In this document: piece after piece, positions 11,065 to 22,750 of the stretch
How positions within the stretch are numbered: the first letter of the stretch is position 1
Layout: the number at the start of each line of letters is the position of its first letter
Source: Thermothelomyces thermophilus ATCC 42464
Lineage: Eukaryota; Ascomycota; Sordariomycetes; Sordariales; Chaetomiaceae
Reading direction: 5' to 3'
Length of the DNA: 64,000 nucleotides
Assembly: GCF_000226095.1 (NCBI RefSeq)
Contig: NC_016475.1
Span: 1,116,001-1,180,000, forward strand
Position numbers and translations under genes: made by a program
The notes under the pieces: model-generated
Databases searched by the model: none
The model's input: only the letters and a program-made list of their open reading frames with translations
What the model was told of the DNA's origin: nothing

Positions 11065-12937
11065 TTACTCGAGACCATACTCCTTCACCAGCTTCTCAGC
11101 GCATGTGGCGCCGGTGATATCTGGGCCCCAACGTCCAGGTCAGTGTTTTCTGCACACATCACACAAGAAAAAAAAAAAAAGGTTGGACCAGAAATGAGCA
11201 CTGTTATACTTACACGCAACAGCTTGCACGTGGCAGCTCGCCAGCACAGGGACGACGCTCATATCGGCAACGCGCAGGCCGTCGATGCCCATAAGCCGGA
11301 AGCTGTTATCCACGACGGCGTCGGCGTCGCCCGGCTTGCCCATCTTGACGGTGCCGGTCATGTGCCAGCTCGATCCGATGGTCTGCTCCCAGTAGGCGAG
11401 CAGGTCCTCGTCCGAGTCGGACTTGGGCGCGGCGATGGTGGAGACGATGTCCTTGGCGTAGGCCTCCGTCCTGGTGAAGCGCAGGACCTCGCGGAGGGCC
11501 TCGATGGCGCTGCGGCGGTCGAAGGGGTGCGCGAGGAAGTTGGGGTCGAAGAGCAGGGGCACGTCGGGGTCGGACGACTGCAGCGTCACGGTCCCGCGCG
11601 CCTGGGCGTTGTACAGGAAGACGAGGAGGCACGAGTAGTTGAGGTCCTCGTTCCGGAAGCCCGGCAGGAACCAGTGGATGGGGAAGTGGGTGAAGACCTC
11701 GTAGTGCGGCACCGTCTCGGCGTTGAGGTACCGCTGCTCGTCCGCGGGGAGCGACTTGAACTCGGCCGAGGACGCGATCGCGTCCGACTTGAAGTAGCCG
11801 ATGGCCATCTCGGTGGCGAACTTGGTCCAAGGCCCCGTGCGGTGCTGCTTCCACTCCTCCAGGGCGGCATCCATGGCCGCCTGGTTGCCGTAGAAGCTGG
11901 CGCGGTCCGTGCTACCCTCCCTGCGGGTATAGACGAGCGGGACGAAGGCGTGGTCTCGCAGACCCTGGCCGATAGCGGCGCAAGGATGGACGACGGGGAT
12001 GTTGTACTTCTCGAGCTGCTCCTTCGGCCCGATGCCGGAGTGCATGAGGATCCGCGGGGTGTCGAGCGAGCCGGCGGTCATGATGACCTCCTTGGAAGCC
12101 AGGTACCGCTTCCCGTTCGCCTCCACGCCGACGGCCCTCTTGCCGTCCAGCAAGACGCGCTGCACGGGCGCCTCGGTCACGACGGTGAGGTTCTCCGGGT
12201 ATGGTACCAGCAAGTCGTGCGACGTGGAGCGGAGGCCCTTGTGCGCCGAGCTGATCAGCAAGGACATACCGATCGGGTTGCCGGAGTTGTGGTCGGGATT
12301 CAGGGGATAGCCGGCCCGCTCGAAGGCGTCGAGCAGCGGGACGAGGTCGGCCTCACACTCGGCCGCGTAGCCGACGCGGAGAGGGCCGGCCGAGCCATGG
12401 TCCGAGGGCTTGGGTGCCGCGTACTTGCTGCTGACGCCCGCCGGGGGGTTGGACTGGAAGTTCTCCAGGCGCTTCAGCCGTGCCTGGGCGTGCTCCCAGC
12501 GGAAGGCGTCGTCGCCGACGATGCGTGCCCACTCATCGTAGTCGTCGCGGGCGCCGACGGTGAAGACGCCAAAGTTGATGGCGCTAGATCCGCCGAGACC
12601 GAGACCCCTAGAGTAGTCGAGCTCGCGCCCGGCGCAGTGAGTCTGGGGTGTCGTCTTGTAGCCCCAGTTGACGTCTTTGTTGGTGAAGGTCAACCAACGC
12701 TGCCCGTCGACGCGGAGGTTGGGATCTCCATTTTTGCCACCGGCCTCGAGCAGGAGAACCTTGGGCTTTTTAGCCGAGTGAACCAAACCGTACGCGAGCG
12801 CACAGCCCGCAGGTCCGCCTGTGTCGCACGGAATGGTTAGGTCCCCATTTAACGATCAAAGGTAACATGGAAGGAAACCCAGCAAAACAAAGTATTAACC
12901 TACTTCCAACCACCACGAAATCATATTCGGAAGCCAT
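11065..12937 (-). CDS. GMC-family FAD oxidoreductase, intracellular
   Basis: Minus-strand exons are 12937-12904, 12818-11214 and 11120-11065; introns are 85 and 93 nt, both phase 1. The product is 564 residues. The FAD-binding motif VVVGSGPAGCALA is formed across intron 1, followed by LLLEAGG. The first GMC signature is GLGLGGSSAIN and the second is GSLDTPRILMHSGIGP. The catalytic His lies in SSWHMTGTVKMG. A second His (SCHVQAVAY) sits where the active-site His/Asn is expected, and the last exon encodes YITGATCAEKLVKEYGLE. There is no signal peptide, unlike secreted glucose or aryl-alcohol oxidases, so a cytosolic choline-dehydrogenase-like alcohol oxidoreductase is likely; the substrate cannot be told. 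A poly-T/A run lies in the last intron. Confidence 0.92.
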
Positions 12938-14896
12938 CGCGTTAAAAGTCGACACGTTTTTACCAGGATATGCTTATTTTGTCCTTGAAGGGCTATGATC
13001 GTAACTTTGCTTTTTCTCGGTTTCTTAACCGAGGATGAGAGGAGGTCGATGCTTGGAATCAAGGAGGACAGACAAGGATGGAATGTTGGGCGATATTGGG
13101 GGCTAAAACCTCAAACGGCAGAGATCAACGATCTCGCGAAGGGGAAGAAGCCAACCACTTCCGCAACGTTCTACTATAGTACACTAATATGCGCAGTCCG
13201 GGGTACGTGCATGTGAAACGTGCAGTTAGGTCGACTAATGTAACCGTACGAGTAGTTACTAGTATGTGTACCCGAGTTCTCGGCCAGATGGAAGGGGGGC
13301 TTTAACTAAATGACTGGGGCCATTACGTAGTACACAGTAGTGTAGGGGAGCAAGACTGGATGTCAGCATCATCGCCAAGTTCATCTTTTCTACCTAAATA
13401 GGTACCAGAAACTCAATAGTTTGCCGACCTTAATCGATTGAGTTTCAATTACCATGCCTAAAAATATCATCCGACTCGACGGAGGAACCAGCATCCAACG
13501 AGTGCTTTTAGGGCCCTCTATAACAAGGAACTCCCGAGTATGCGACAAGCGACCTTACCTACTAGGTATCTGTCGTTCTGCGCACAACACTCGAGTCTAC
13601 AAAGTAAGAGGGGCTTCGTAATCGCCAAAATGCACGCGTGGGGAGCAACGGAATAGTACATAGTAACGCTTTCCGCCATACCCGAGGACTCTATTGTCAA
13701 GGGTATCCTCGTGCCTGATGCATGGGACTAGCCAGGTTCAGTTAGCGAATTGAACGACCTCGCTAGCGTGTTTTCGTGGTTTGTTGATCCTTATGTACTG
13801 TACAGTACGTACAATACAGTACACTATTGGTCAATTGGCAGTGTAGTATTCGGCATTCGTTTCTCGGCATCTACTGATACCGGTGCCCATGTATATGACG
13901 TTCCAGAGCACGGGATCAAACCGTGAGATATGCCCTGGACTGCAAGATAGCCGAACCGTGTTTCAGTTTGATTCAACCCACTTGGCTACTGTACGACATT
14001 GAGGGCAAAGATAACTATCTACTGCGCACAATACACAGTCTGGATGAAAAGGGCTGTAAAGTACGGAGGTATGGAAGAGCAAACGATGGCTCCACCTTGC
14101 TCCACCTCTCTTTTTCGAAGCTTTCGGGAGGTCTCCCCGGGCTCACAATTAAACCTCCATCCTTTCCTCCTTAGAGGGGATCCCCCGGAGCCCACACTAC
14201 ACTAGACTACATCCGTATAAATAGTGGATAGAGTCCGGTCTCCTCTCACACCGGTTCTCCGCAGGAGAGAAATGCGCTAACGCATCACGGAGCAACTCCG
14301 TAACGTTAAGTGCCGACAGACAACCGACCTTGACCCTGTCTGTGGTGGAGCTTGCTGAGCGAGCTTATTCTGCGCAAGTCCGTTTACTGTAGTAATCCAG
14401 GGGACCGAGAACAACGCTGAAACCCCGCCAGAGCAAGAGCGCGCATGAAAGTCAAGACGCCCTGGTCCGAATGCCTGTTGAGGCAAAGTTACCCAGACTT
14501 AGTGTTAAGCCCAACATTATGTGAGTATCTTAGCGTAGTGCATGCTGCCAATGGAAACTTGACGGGGAGACCCACGCACCACGCTATAATTCATTACACT
14601 ACTCGGTATGCTACCCGGGAGAAGTTGAAAACACACAGACAGCCGAGACAAACGAGAAAGGTTTTGTTCATGCAGATCTGCGAGTCTCGGCCCCAGCGAC
14701 ACAGCTTCCTCCTCCATACTCGAAACCGCTTTATGTATCTCGAAGGTCGAGAGGAAGAAGCGAAGAAGGAGGCGGCAGAGCTTCTTCGTCTTTTGTTGCC
14801 CGTTCGTCGTTCCACGGATCGCAATCCTTAAGCCAGCCGAGCACCACACGAACAGCCATTGCAGCTGTTTGGGTGTCCTTCTTTGTCCACCCGCAA
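12938..14896. other. Intergenic, divergent promoters
   Basis: This 2-kb gap lies between divergent genes. No coding region recognised. A GTAC-rich imperfect palindrome lies at about 13794-13824. Confidence 0.5.
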
Positions 14897-16508
14897 ATGG
14901 CCCAGAATGCTGAAGCTTTCACGCTTCTCTCATTGGTTCTGTTCATCATCGCTTGCCGGACCTTAGTGCGCGTGAGAAATGTCGGCTTCCGCGGATTGCA
15001 GCTCGATGACTATCTTATGCCGGTGGCCGGCGTAAGTCAAAACTGCCTTAATTCCCTCACCTACCTAACCTCTACCCAACGTTGCTCTGCAACGGCCCAG
15101 CCCCAGTGCCTCAATTGGCCAGCCTCGACTAACCCCGCGACAGATCCTCTGTATAATTGACTTGGTAGCGGCAATTTTCGTCGTCGAGAAGGCCCATGGC
15201 TTGACCAACAGCTACATGACCGACGAGCAGCGTGCTTCTCTCTCTCCCGACTCCCAAGAATACAAGGACCGCGTCCTGGGATCCAAGATCCAGGTTTTTG
15301 GCTGGGTCCTCTACGCCGCCAGTCTTTGGTGTATCAAGGCCTGCGTCGCCGTCTTTTACTCTAGGTTAACGTGAGTAATTAGATCGAGCCCCCGGTTTCA
15401 TGTCTTTTCTTTTCTTTTCTTTTCTTTTCTTTTTTTTTGGTGGCCCTTTGACATCCGCGCTAATCAGTGAGAGACAGTACGAACCTCGCGCACCTGCAAA
15501 TCCGCGTCTATATCGCATATGTCTTTATCGGTGTGACATGGGTCATCACAACTCTATTGCTCCTTTTCGGCTGTCGGCCCATGTCAAAGTACTGGCAGAT
15601 CTATCCTGATCCGGGAAGTAAGGTTTATCCTTCGACACCATGAACATCGGAACATTTCATACTGACGTGGCAGTCTGTCAACCCACCAACTCTAAACTCT
15701 ACGTCCTCTCGGTCTTGATCCCCGATATCCTCACAGACCTGTACTTGCTCTCCATCCCCCTGCCGGTATGTGCTGCTCGACCATCTTTTCCCGTGCCCGT
15801 GGCCAGCTTTCGCTCATCACTTGAACCTCAAAACAAACAGCTGCTCTGGTCTACAAACATCAGCGTAAAGAAGAAGATCTCCTTGACCGTGCTCTTCTCT
15901 GGAGTCCTCTTCGTCATCATGGCGGCCATCATCCGTGGAGTCGTCATTCTCACTGTAAGCCGTCCCGCGTCTCATGTCGACCCACCATAAACCCTTCAGA
16001 AGACTCGGGACCAAACTGATGTGCCTGCTTCTTGCAGTCCGGCCCCGAAGGCGCCGTTACCGGTAGCGAGTGGGCAATCCGGGAGGAGTTCGTCTCCATT
16101 GTCGTCTCCAACCTGCCGATACTGCAACCACCAATCCGAGCCTTCTGCAACAAGATCGGCCTCAGCGTCTTATTTTCCTCGCACAAGAGCAACCACGTGA
16201 CGCCCTATGAAGGCAGGACGATCGGTGGAGGTGGAGGCAGCTACCCACTCCGAAGTCAGAGGAACCGGAGTAACAAGACCGGTGCCCATGATGACACCGT
16301 GACTGCCTGGGACAGCGATGAGCGGATCCTGTGCGAAAACGGGGCGCAGACCAACGGCAGAAACATCGTCGTGACCCGTGAGGTTGCCGTCGAGTCTGAG
16401 TCTGGATCGGTCAAGGAACAGGCCGGATGGGGTCCGTCACCGTCGGAGTCGGGTGTGCCTGCTTCGCATCCCAAGCCCGTGGCTCAACGTGGATTCGTCG
16501 TCGCATAA
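14897..16508 (+). CDS. PTH11/rhodopsin-like integral membrane protein
   Basis: Six exons: 14897-15031, 15144-15370, 15478-15617, 15674-15765, 15841-15954 and 16038-16508, encoding 392 residues; phases fit throughout. The N-terminal two-thirds holds about seven hydrophobic segments with loop motifs typical of the fungal 'rhodopsin domain' (PTH11-like without CFEM) family: RGLQLDDYLM after helix 1, a long first extracellular loop, CRPMSKYWQIYPDPG, CQPTNSKLYVLSVLIPDILT, and GSEWAIREEFVSIVVSNLPI before the tail. The ~130-residue cytosolic tail is Ser/Gly-rich and disordered. Family members include surface sensors such as Pth11, but most are uncharacterised. The exon 3/4 joint (GICQP) is the least typical. 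Confidence 0.85.
15403..15438 (+). repeat. (TTTTC)n microsatellite in intron 2
   Basis: About seven TTTTC-like units lie in the intron after exon 2 of the rhodopsin-like gene, forming an extended pyrimidine tract. Confidence 0.85.
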
Positions 16509-19336
16509 CGACCGACCGGCGTCTAGAGGCTCCGACATGTACCTGTCGCCGCTACTGGTACCGGAATTTCTTTTTGTTTGTTTGTTTATTTGTTTGTATT
16601 CTCGGATCGATCGCCGTACAAGACCGTTGTTCTTCAACTGCTTGAGCCCGCTGATATGCAGGTATTGGGTGCAGGCCGCCCTGAAGGCTGGGCTTGTTTG
16701 TGGCCAGCCGTTCCTAATCTAGTAATTATACGAATACCCACCCAGAATACTTCGAGTTCGTCTGTCCCGAATTCACCCCCTTCCCTACCCCTGAGATCGA
16801 TCAGCCCAGACCGGACCCCGACATCCGTTCCCGCATCTGGTCACATTTAATTAAAACCTCCTGGATCCCCGCCCGGGCTTCTCTGTGCCGGAGATCATCG
16901 ATGAAGACCCAGCGTGTCAAGTTGCAAGCGAAAGAGTAGACGAAGCGAGCATAGTCAAATAGAGGGGTTGGAGCGAGAGAGAGGCCAAGGGCGTCCCTTC
17001 TTTCCCATGACCACCTTTCGCCTGGCACACTAGAGGCGAGGCGCTCGGTGACGACGACTTAAATTTAGCGTTTCTGGGACGAGGAGGAGCAGGAGGGAGG
17101 TTAGGGTACGACGAACGAGGACGACTCGAGCGTACACGACGTAGAGAGCGAGGATATGGGGGTCTAGCTAAGAAGACGAGGACGCTTCGACGTCGGCCGA
17201 ATCCGTGTGACCAAGACGCCCTGTTACAGCTCACAGGCTTCCTAGCTCCGAACCGATCTGAGACGGCCAAGCTCGCTCTCACTTGCCTGTCTACTTCGGC
17301 GGCGTCATGAGGCTTCGCCGAGACGGATCTCCGTTTGAGAGACCCCTCGCAGCATACTTGGAACCTCTCCGCCCTGATCTATTGCGCACGCCATCTTCTC
17401 TTACACATCGATCTCCCGCGTCTTTCCCACGACTCGATCCGAATACCGGCCCGATCACACCGAGATCAGCTTGAGAGCCTGATCAACGGCAGGCTTCTCG
17501 GGCAACGGAGCGGCTGTGCCTTGAACACTACGGCGGTACTTCGACAAGTCGGGCCGTACATACCTATATACGGCTGTCGCGTCTTTCCGTGCGCAACCAT
17601 GTCAAGCCCTGTATGGGCACCAACGTCGAGTTCCCGGTTGCTCGTGTGCTGCCGGATGCGGTCGGACACTTTGTTTGCCAGCACCTCAGATATCCAGGTG
17701 TTCATATGTATACTAATTTTAGTGGTGATCATGAGCCTTGCAGTCTAAGCTCCGAAGATGTAGACTGAGTTGTTGGGTGGCCTTGGCAACATCGCAGCAT
17801 AAATAGCACGAGCGGCAGGTCTAAGGTGAGGCATGTTTGTACTTCTTTTCATAGATTCAATCGATCGTAGATATGAGGAGAGGACGAGAGCGAGCTGGAC
17901 ATCATGTCGAGCGATTCAGTTTTAAGGGCGATGGGAAAAGAAAGGAAAAATGGATCGGTGGACGGTCAGGGGAACTCGAGGGCGATGGGTACTTACTTTA
18001 ATTATAAGTCCCTTAACAAGGAAAGGAAATAAAAAGAGAAAAAAAATTCAGCCCTAACACTCCATTGCACATCTGCCTCAGCTTTGAGCAATGGCCTGTT
18101 AGACGATCGGAGGAGCTCTCGACAGCAACAGGGGGAAGCCGCTGGGACTGAAGCAAGTCGCCAGGCGTGAAAGTCATTAGCCTAATTAGTTCGCTAGACT
18201 CGGTGTTGTGCACCATCGTCCCCAAACCAAGTTTTAACCATCCAAAAGCTTCTCCTTCCGGTCCCCTTCGTAATTAATTAAGTAATAATTAGTCGCTAAC
18301 ATGTAATTATTTGCAACTGGGCCTATCGACGACTCTTCTTTCCTCAGCTCGCTGCAGCACCTCGAGACGTATCCAGGGTGTGGTAGCCTTCAGGCCTCGT
18401 CCTTCCGACTTCACACCACATTATCCTTTGCCGACGTCTTGCTCTTTCACTGCCGCTAACTTGCATGCTGATCAGCCTCTAGGTACTGGTTATACGGCAT
18501 AATTAGGCGCTCGAGGTTTGAGTCTTCGTTCAGATCCATGGATTCCGTGAACAGATGCACATTCCTCCGTGTTCTGCATCAGGTTTGCAAATGTGTAAAT
18601 GCCCTGGGCTCGAGACACTGCGCCTTGGTTGGGACGACTCCCAATTCACCGGACGCGTCATGGACAGGGGCCAAGAAGAAACCTTCACTGGAACCTTAAT
18701 TTTGTTTCTTGACTTGGTTATTAGATGCCACTCGACATTTTCGGAATGTGGAGTTGTGCCACGCACTGATGAGTTTGCGGCCAATTGCAGTAGCCGCAGA
18801 ATGAATCTGGTGATTTATCAAGAACTTGGCAAGGGTGTGATTGAGTTGAACCGGCTGAATTCTCTCTGTCTCTGCTGTGTGCGCCTGCGTTCTGGAGATG
18901 CAGTGGTTTCGGTTCAAGATTGTTCTCGGATAAAAAAGTATGGCACGAGCAGGAGTAACACGGAATTTAGGCAGTTGCCGCACGCGCCAATCATTGCCGT
19001 GTTACCGCTCGGATGGCAACCTAAGGAATATACGGAGTACGTCTGGAACACCTTGGGATTGGGAACCAAACACGAAAACTACCTCCTCCGTAGTTGCATT
19101 ATAACCCTCGATATAGTATGTCTAGGCCACGTTGCCTTATGCGAGCCATGTAACGTCATAACCCGCCGGATTCCTCATGTTGCAAACAATTCAAAGGCTG
19201 ACGCCGGGAGAGAGCTTGATGTCCGACAGGTCCAAGGAAAACTAATCGCATTCCCGTCTCACCATCCGCAGGGCCGCTTCTAGCTTTTGTGAGAATCTGG
19301 TAACCCACTCATTCCGACAGTTGGGGATCTCAACTC
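16509..19336. other. Intergenic, 2.8 kb, possible gene relics
   Basis: No gene can be supported. Near 16830-17030 the minus strand reads like a protein piece (FVYSFACNLTRWVFIDDLR), and at 17330-17750 both strands carry long open but unrecognised frames. These may be old gene remnants. A 242-codon open frame at 18555-19283 has no recognisable domain. Confidence 0.35.
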
Positions 19337-19384
19337 AAAAAAAAAAAAAAAGAAAAAGAAAAAGAAAAAGAAAATAAAAAGAAA
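19337..19384 (+). repeat. A-rich (AAAAAG)n tract touching a start codon
   Basis: This pure purine, almost pure A tract ends directly at the ATG of the SET-domain gene, so it is the immediate 5' leader or core promoter. Confidence 0.85.
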
Positions 19385-20698
19385 ATGGCGCGGCGCCAGC
19401 TGTCGTGGGCCCGGGTGCTCTTCTTCGGACTGCTCGCACCGCTGGCCACAGCAGCGGATGCCAATGCCGAAGCAGAAGGGGGCTCGGCAGACGGCCTGGC
19501 CTACGAAACCATCCAAAACGTGGACATCTACACCGATAATGCCACAGCTCCCACCACCCAAACACCCCCGGTCGAGGGATGGTGGGATTCGAGAATCTGT
19601 TCGGGATCCTACTGCGTCTACACCAACCGTCGCATCGCCAATGGGCGAGGTCTCGTGGCCGTCACCAGAACCGACGATTTCCAGAAGTTTGAGCGCATCG
19701 AGCAGCACCTCAACCGCGGCGAGAACAATTACCTGCAAGATCCCGTCCCCTTCAAGACCACCGACATACCCAACAAGGGCTCTGGCGTGACCGCCACGAA
19801 GAACATCCGCCGCGGCAAGCCCCTCATGGCCTGGTCGCCCGTGCTCGCGGTGCACAAGTCCTTCTTCGAGGACGTCACCAAGCGAAAGGAGCGCGACCGC
19901 CTCCTCGAGGCCGCCGTCTCCTTCCTGCCCGAGGCCACCCGCGCCGTGTTCGACAAGCAGCGCGCCCGCCCCGGCGACAGCGAGGGCACCAACCGGCGCT
20001 CGGTCGAGGACATTGTGCTGGCGCACCCGTTCGAGATCGACCTGGGCTACGTCAGCTACCGGCAGATGAACTCCGAGGAGCACTCCCGGCACTACGTCAA
20101 CTACCCGGAGGTGGCCGTCTTCCAGCACGACTGCCGGCCCAACGTGGCCACCTTCATCGACGCCTCCTTCGCCCTGCGCGCCACCGTCGCCCGCCGCGTC
20201 CAGGAGGGCGAGGAGCTGACCGTCGCTTACGTCGACCCCTTCCTACCGCGCGAGCAGAGGGCCTCCTGGGTACGCCAGTACCGCGGCTTCCCGGACAGCA
20301 AGGGGTGCCCGTGCAGCGCGTGCAGCCCGCCCGGCGGGCCCAAGGGGGGCAAGGCCGCGCAGGGGGACAAGCGGCTCAAGGAGATCCTGAGGATCCGCGG
20401 CGAACTGCGGAATCCCGATAGCACCAAGGTGGACTTTGCCACGATCGAGCGCTTCCTAAAGCTGTACGAGGAGGACCGCCTGCACGCCAAGCTGGCCGAG
20501 GCGTACGAGCTGGCGGCGCTCAACTTCAACTACCTGGGCGACGACAAGAGGGCCAAGAAGTACGCCGATCTGGCGGTGCAGGCGGGCATCATCGAGCAGG
20601 GCGTCGACGCCAACGACGTGATCGCCATGAAGATCATGGCCAAGGATATCAAGGGACACTATTCGTATCGGTACACGCTCAAGAGACGGGGAAAATAA
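19385..20698 (+). CDS. SET-domain protein with N-terminal signal peptide
   Basis: This single-exon gene encodes 437 residues. The N-terminus (Arg-Arg, then a hydrophobic core LFFGLLAPLATA at about 12-23, then AD) is a good signal peptide. The SET domain spans about 125-295: SGVTATKNIRRGKPLMAW at the start, a large insert, then FQHDCRPNVATF in place of the usual NHxCxPN, then EGEELTVAYVDPF. CPCSAC at about 307-312 is a post-SET-like Cys cluster. A helical C-terminal region follows (YEEDRLHAKLAEAYELAAL), resembling the TPR-like tail of SMYD/SET5 proteins. The domain suggests a protein-lysine methyltransferase, but the signal peptide implies entry into the secretory pathway and the first Asn of the motif is Gln, so activity and target are uncertain. 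Confidence 0.88.
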   Translation: MARRQLSWARVLFFGLLAPLATAADANAEAEGGSADGLAYETIQNVDIYTDNATAPTTQTPPVEGWWDSRICSGSYCVYTNRRIANGRGLVAVTRTDDFQKFERIEQHLNRGENNYLQDPVPFKTTDIPNKGSGVTATKNIRRGKPLMAWSPVLAVHKSFFEDVTKRKERDRLLEAAVSFLPEATRAVFDKQRARPGDSEGTNRRSVEDIVLAHPFEIDLGYVSYRQMNSEEHSRHYVNYPEVAVFQHDCRPNVATFIDASFALRATVARRVQEGEELTVAYVDPFLPREQRASWVRQYRGFPDSKGCPCSACSPPGGPKGGKAAQGDKRLKEILRIRGELRNPDSTKVDFATIERFLKLYEEDRLHAKLAEAYELAALNFNYLGDDKRAKKYADLAVQAGIIEQGVDANDVIAMKIMAKDIKGHYSYRYTLKRRGK

Positions 20699-21544
20699 GG
20701 AACGTGAGAGCTCATCGACTGCCAATCCTGTTGAAGAGATTTTAAAACAAACCTAAGAATCGAATAAAAAAATGAAATGAAAACGAAGAGGGTACGGTAT
20801 TAACCTTGCGCCAGTTCCAACTTCTGCTCAATTGTCCGGTCGTCAGTGCGTACGTATCATGTGACGAACGGGCAATGTGCGAGCTTGCCGCGTACCGATC
20901 TTCGACAGGAGCAGGCTTTGTAACAATGGGGGGCCGTTATATCATAGTAGTGAGCGTTAATCCTAGAAGGTAATACTCAGAAGGCAAGTCCTGGTAAGTC
21001 AAGCGCGATGGCAGGATAATCTGTGGTCAGGAAGGGAGAACAGACAAATAGCTATCTACAAATGTGGCATTTCTACCTAAGCTATCTAGTGTTGCTTGTC
21101 TTTCTATCGGTTCCCCTGTATCCCTTTTGTTCCGTTGTCTCCCCCCTCTCTCTTGTTCCCCTGTAATTATGTGCCTCAGTTGCGATCGGCGGCTTCAGGT
21201 CCAAAGTCCAAAGCAAGATACCCGTCATTTGTCACTCCGAAACGCAGGGCAAATTCGAACGAATACGATGCAAAAAAAGGCACCGATCTATTTGCCGGTT
21301 CTTCTCCAATCCGAAACACCATACGCCATAGCCAAATCAGAAAAAAAAAAAAAAAAACGCCAGTCCGTATGCTTATCCATGTATCCGTATCTCCAGAGCC
21401 GCTCCAAATCCCGTGGGTATCATCAAGCCAATCACACACTCTTACCCAAGCCCAAAAATTGAGACAGAACCAGAACCAGAACCCTAAGAAGGGAATGCGA
21501 ACCACCCCGCCAACTCTCACCACCTTGTCACCTCACCACCTGTC
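20699..21544. other. Convergent intergenic gap
   Basis: No gene recognised. A 17-A run lies at about 21340-21356. Confidence 0.5.
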
Positions 21545-22750
21545 CTAGCTAGACCCCGCCATATACCGGGCATAGAATCGCTCGGCCTTCTCGCGCTCCT
21601 CCCTGGCGCGCTCGACCCTGGCGCGCTCGGCCGCGAGCTCGCGCTGGCGCCGCCTGATCCTCTCGAGGTCGTCGCTCAGCCGCTTCCACTCCCGCTCGCG
21701 CTGCCACTCGTCCCCTCCCCGCGCCGCCGCCGCCGCCGTCGGGGGCTCGTACCGGCCGCCACGGCGGTCCTCCCTTTCCTCCTCCTCCTCGTCCTGCTCC
21801 TGCTCCTGCTCCTCCCAGCCGAACCCGAGGCCGAGCGGGTCCACGCCGAGCGAGACGGGCCGGCGCCTCTCTCTCGCGCGCGCGTGGCGCTCGCAGTGGA
21901 CGTCCTCGAGGCGCGCTCCGGCGCGGCACCCGGCCGTCTTGCACGTGTGCGCGAGGCAGTAGAGGTACGGGGAGTCGTTGGCGCCGTTATTACCGTCGGC
22001 GGCAGCGGGGGAAGCGGGGGTATCGGGGACGGCGCGGGCGCGGGGGCGGTCGCAGCCGGGGCGGCGGCAGCCGTGGGCGGAGCAGTAGCGCGACGAGGCG
22101 CGGCGGGCGCAGTTGGGCCAGAGGCAGCGCTGCGTGCCGTAGTGGGCCGCGCACATGGTGTCGAGCGCGCCGTCGCGGTGCTGGTAGGCCGGGCGGGCGC
22201 AGGCGGGGACGGCGCACTTGACGAGGTGGGCGGCGCAGCGCTGTTGTTGGCGATCCGTCGCGCGGAGCCGGCAGTCCGGATAGGTGCAGCGGTGCTCGCG
22301 GCAGAACCAGCGGGCGTAGTCGTGCGCGCCGGGCCACTCGCCGGTCCTAGCGCAGTCGTCTTCGCCGCATTTCATGTCTGAGGACCTGTTAGCAACCCGG
22401 CTGCTTTAATTATTTCCTCGTCGGGGTTGGCGGGGTGGCTCGCTGTGGAGGCTAATTATGACTTACGGAATGCGCAGTACCGGTCATCGGAGCCCTTGGG
22501 GATACTGCAGTAGTAGCCCTTGCCCTCCTCTTCCGGGTAGGTCACCCAGCAGGTATCTGCGTCGCATGTTAGACGGACGGGTCATTCGCATAGGTCAGGG
22601 CCAGAGTGCACACGTACGTCGAAAGCAGAAGTCGGAGTACACCTTCCGCTTATTGTGCTGAGTGTGGCCGGTGTGCTTCTTGTGGCAGCCCGGAACCTGG
22701 CACTTTCGCCAGTCCTCGCTGGTGGTGTCCGAAAAGTCCGACCAAGTCAT
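21545..22750 (-). CDS. Cys/His-rich protein with C-terminal coiled coil
   Basis: Minus-strand exons are 22750-22618, 22556-22467 and 22377-21545, encoding 351 residues. Both introns are phase 1 (GTACGT..GCAG and GTAAGT..CTCAG), each splitting a His codon. The first two-thirds carries many spaced Cys and His residues, such as CQVPGCHKKH, then CSIPKG, CGEDDC and repeated C-x4-C / C-x3-H units (CTYPDC, CAVPAC, CLWPNC, CRRPGC, CKTAGC, each followed by C-x2-H). They look like a row of about six small zinc-binding modules. A Glu-rich linker and a basic/acidic coiled coil (about 290-345, many ER/RE pairs) end the protein. I do not recognise a named family; DNA, RNA or protein binding are all possible. 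Confidence 0.8.

Noticed and set aside
10855-12840. A 661-codon plus-strand open frame
   Set aside because: It lies antisense to the GMC oxidoreductase exon, which has all family motifs; the frame is a by-product of GC-rich codons.
18555-19283. A 242-codon plus-strand open frame
   Set aside because: No domain, odd Cys/Trp content and no partner exons. It cannot be told from chance, so it is mentioned only in the gap entry.
21884-22381. Gly/Ala/Val-rich plus-strand frame of 165 codons
   Set aside because: Antisense of the Cys/His-rich gene; composition reflects GC-rich DNA.
11065-22750. Secondary-metabolite cluster
   Set aside because: A GMC oxidoreductase and membrane proteins are present, but there is no backbone synthase, P450 or cluster regulator.
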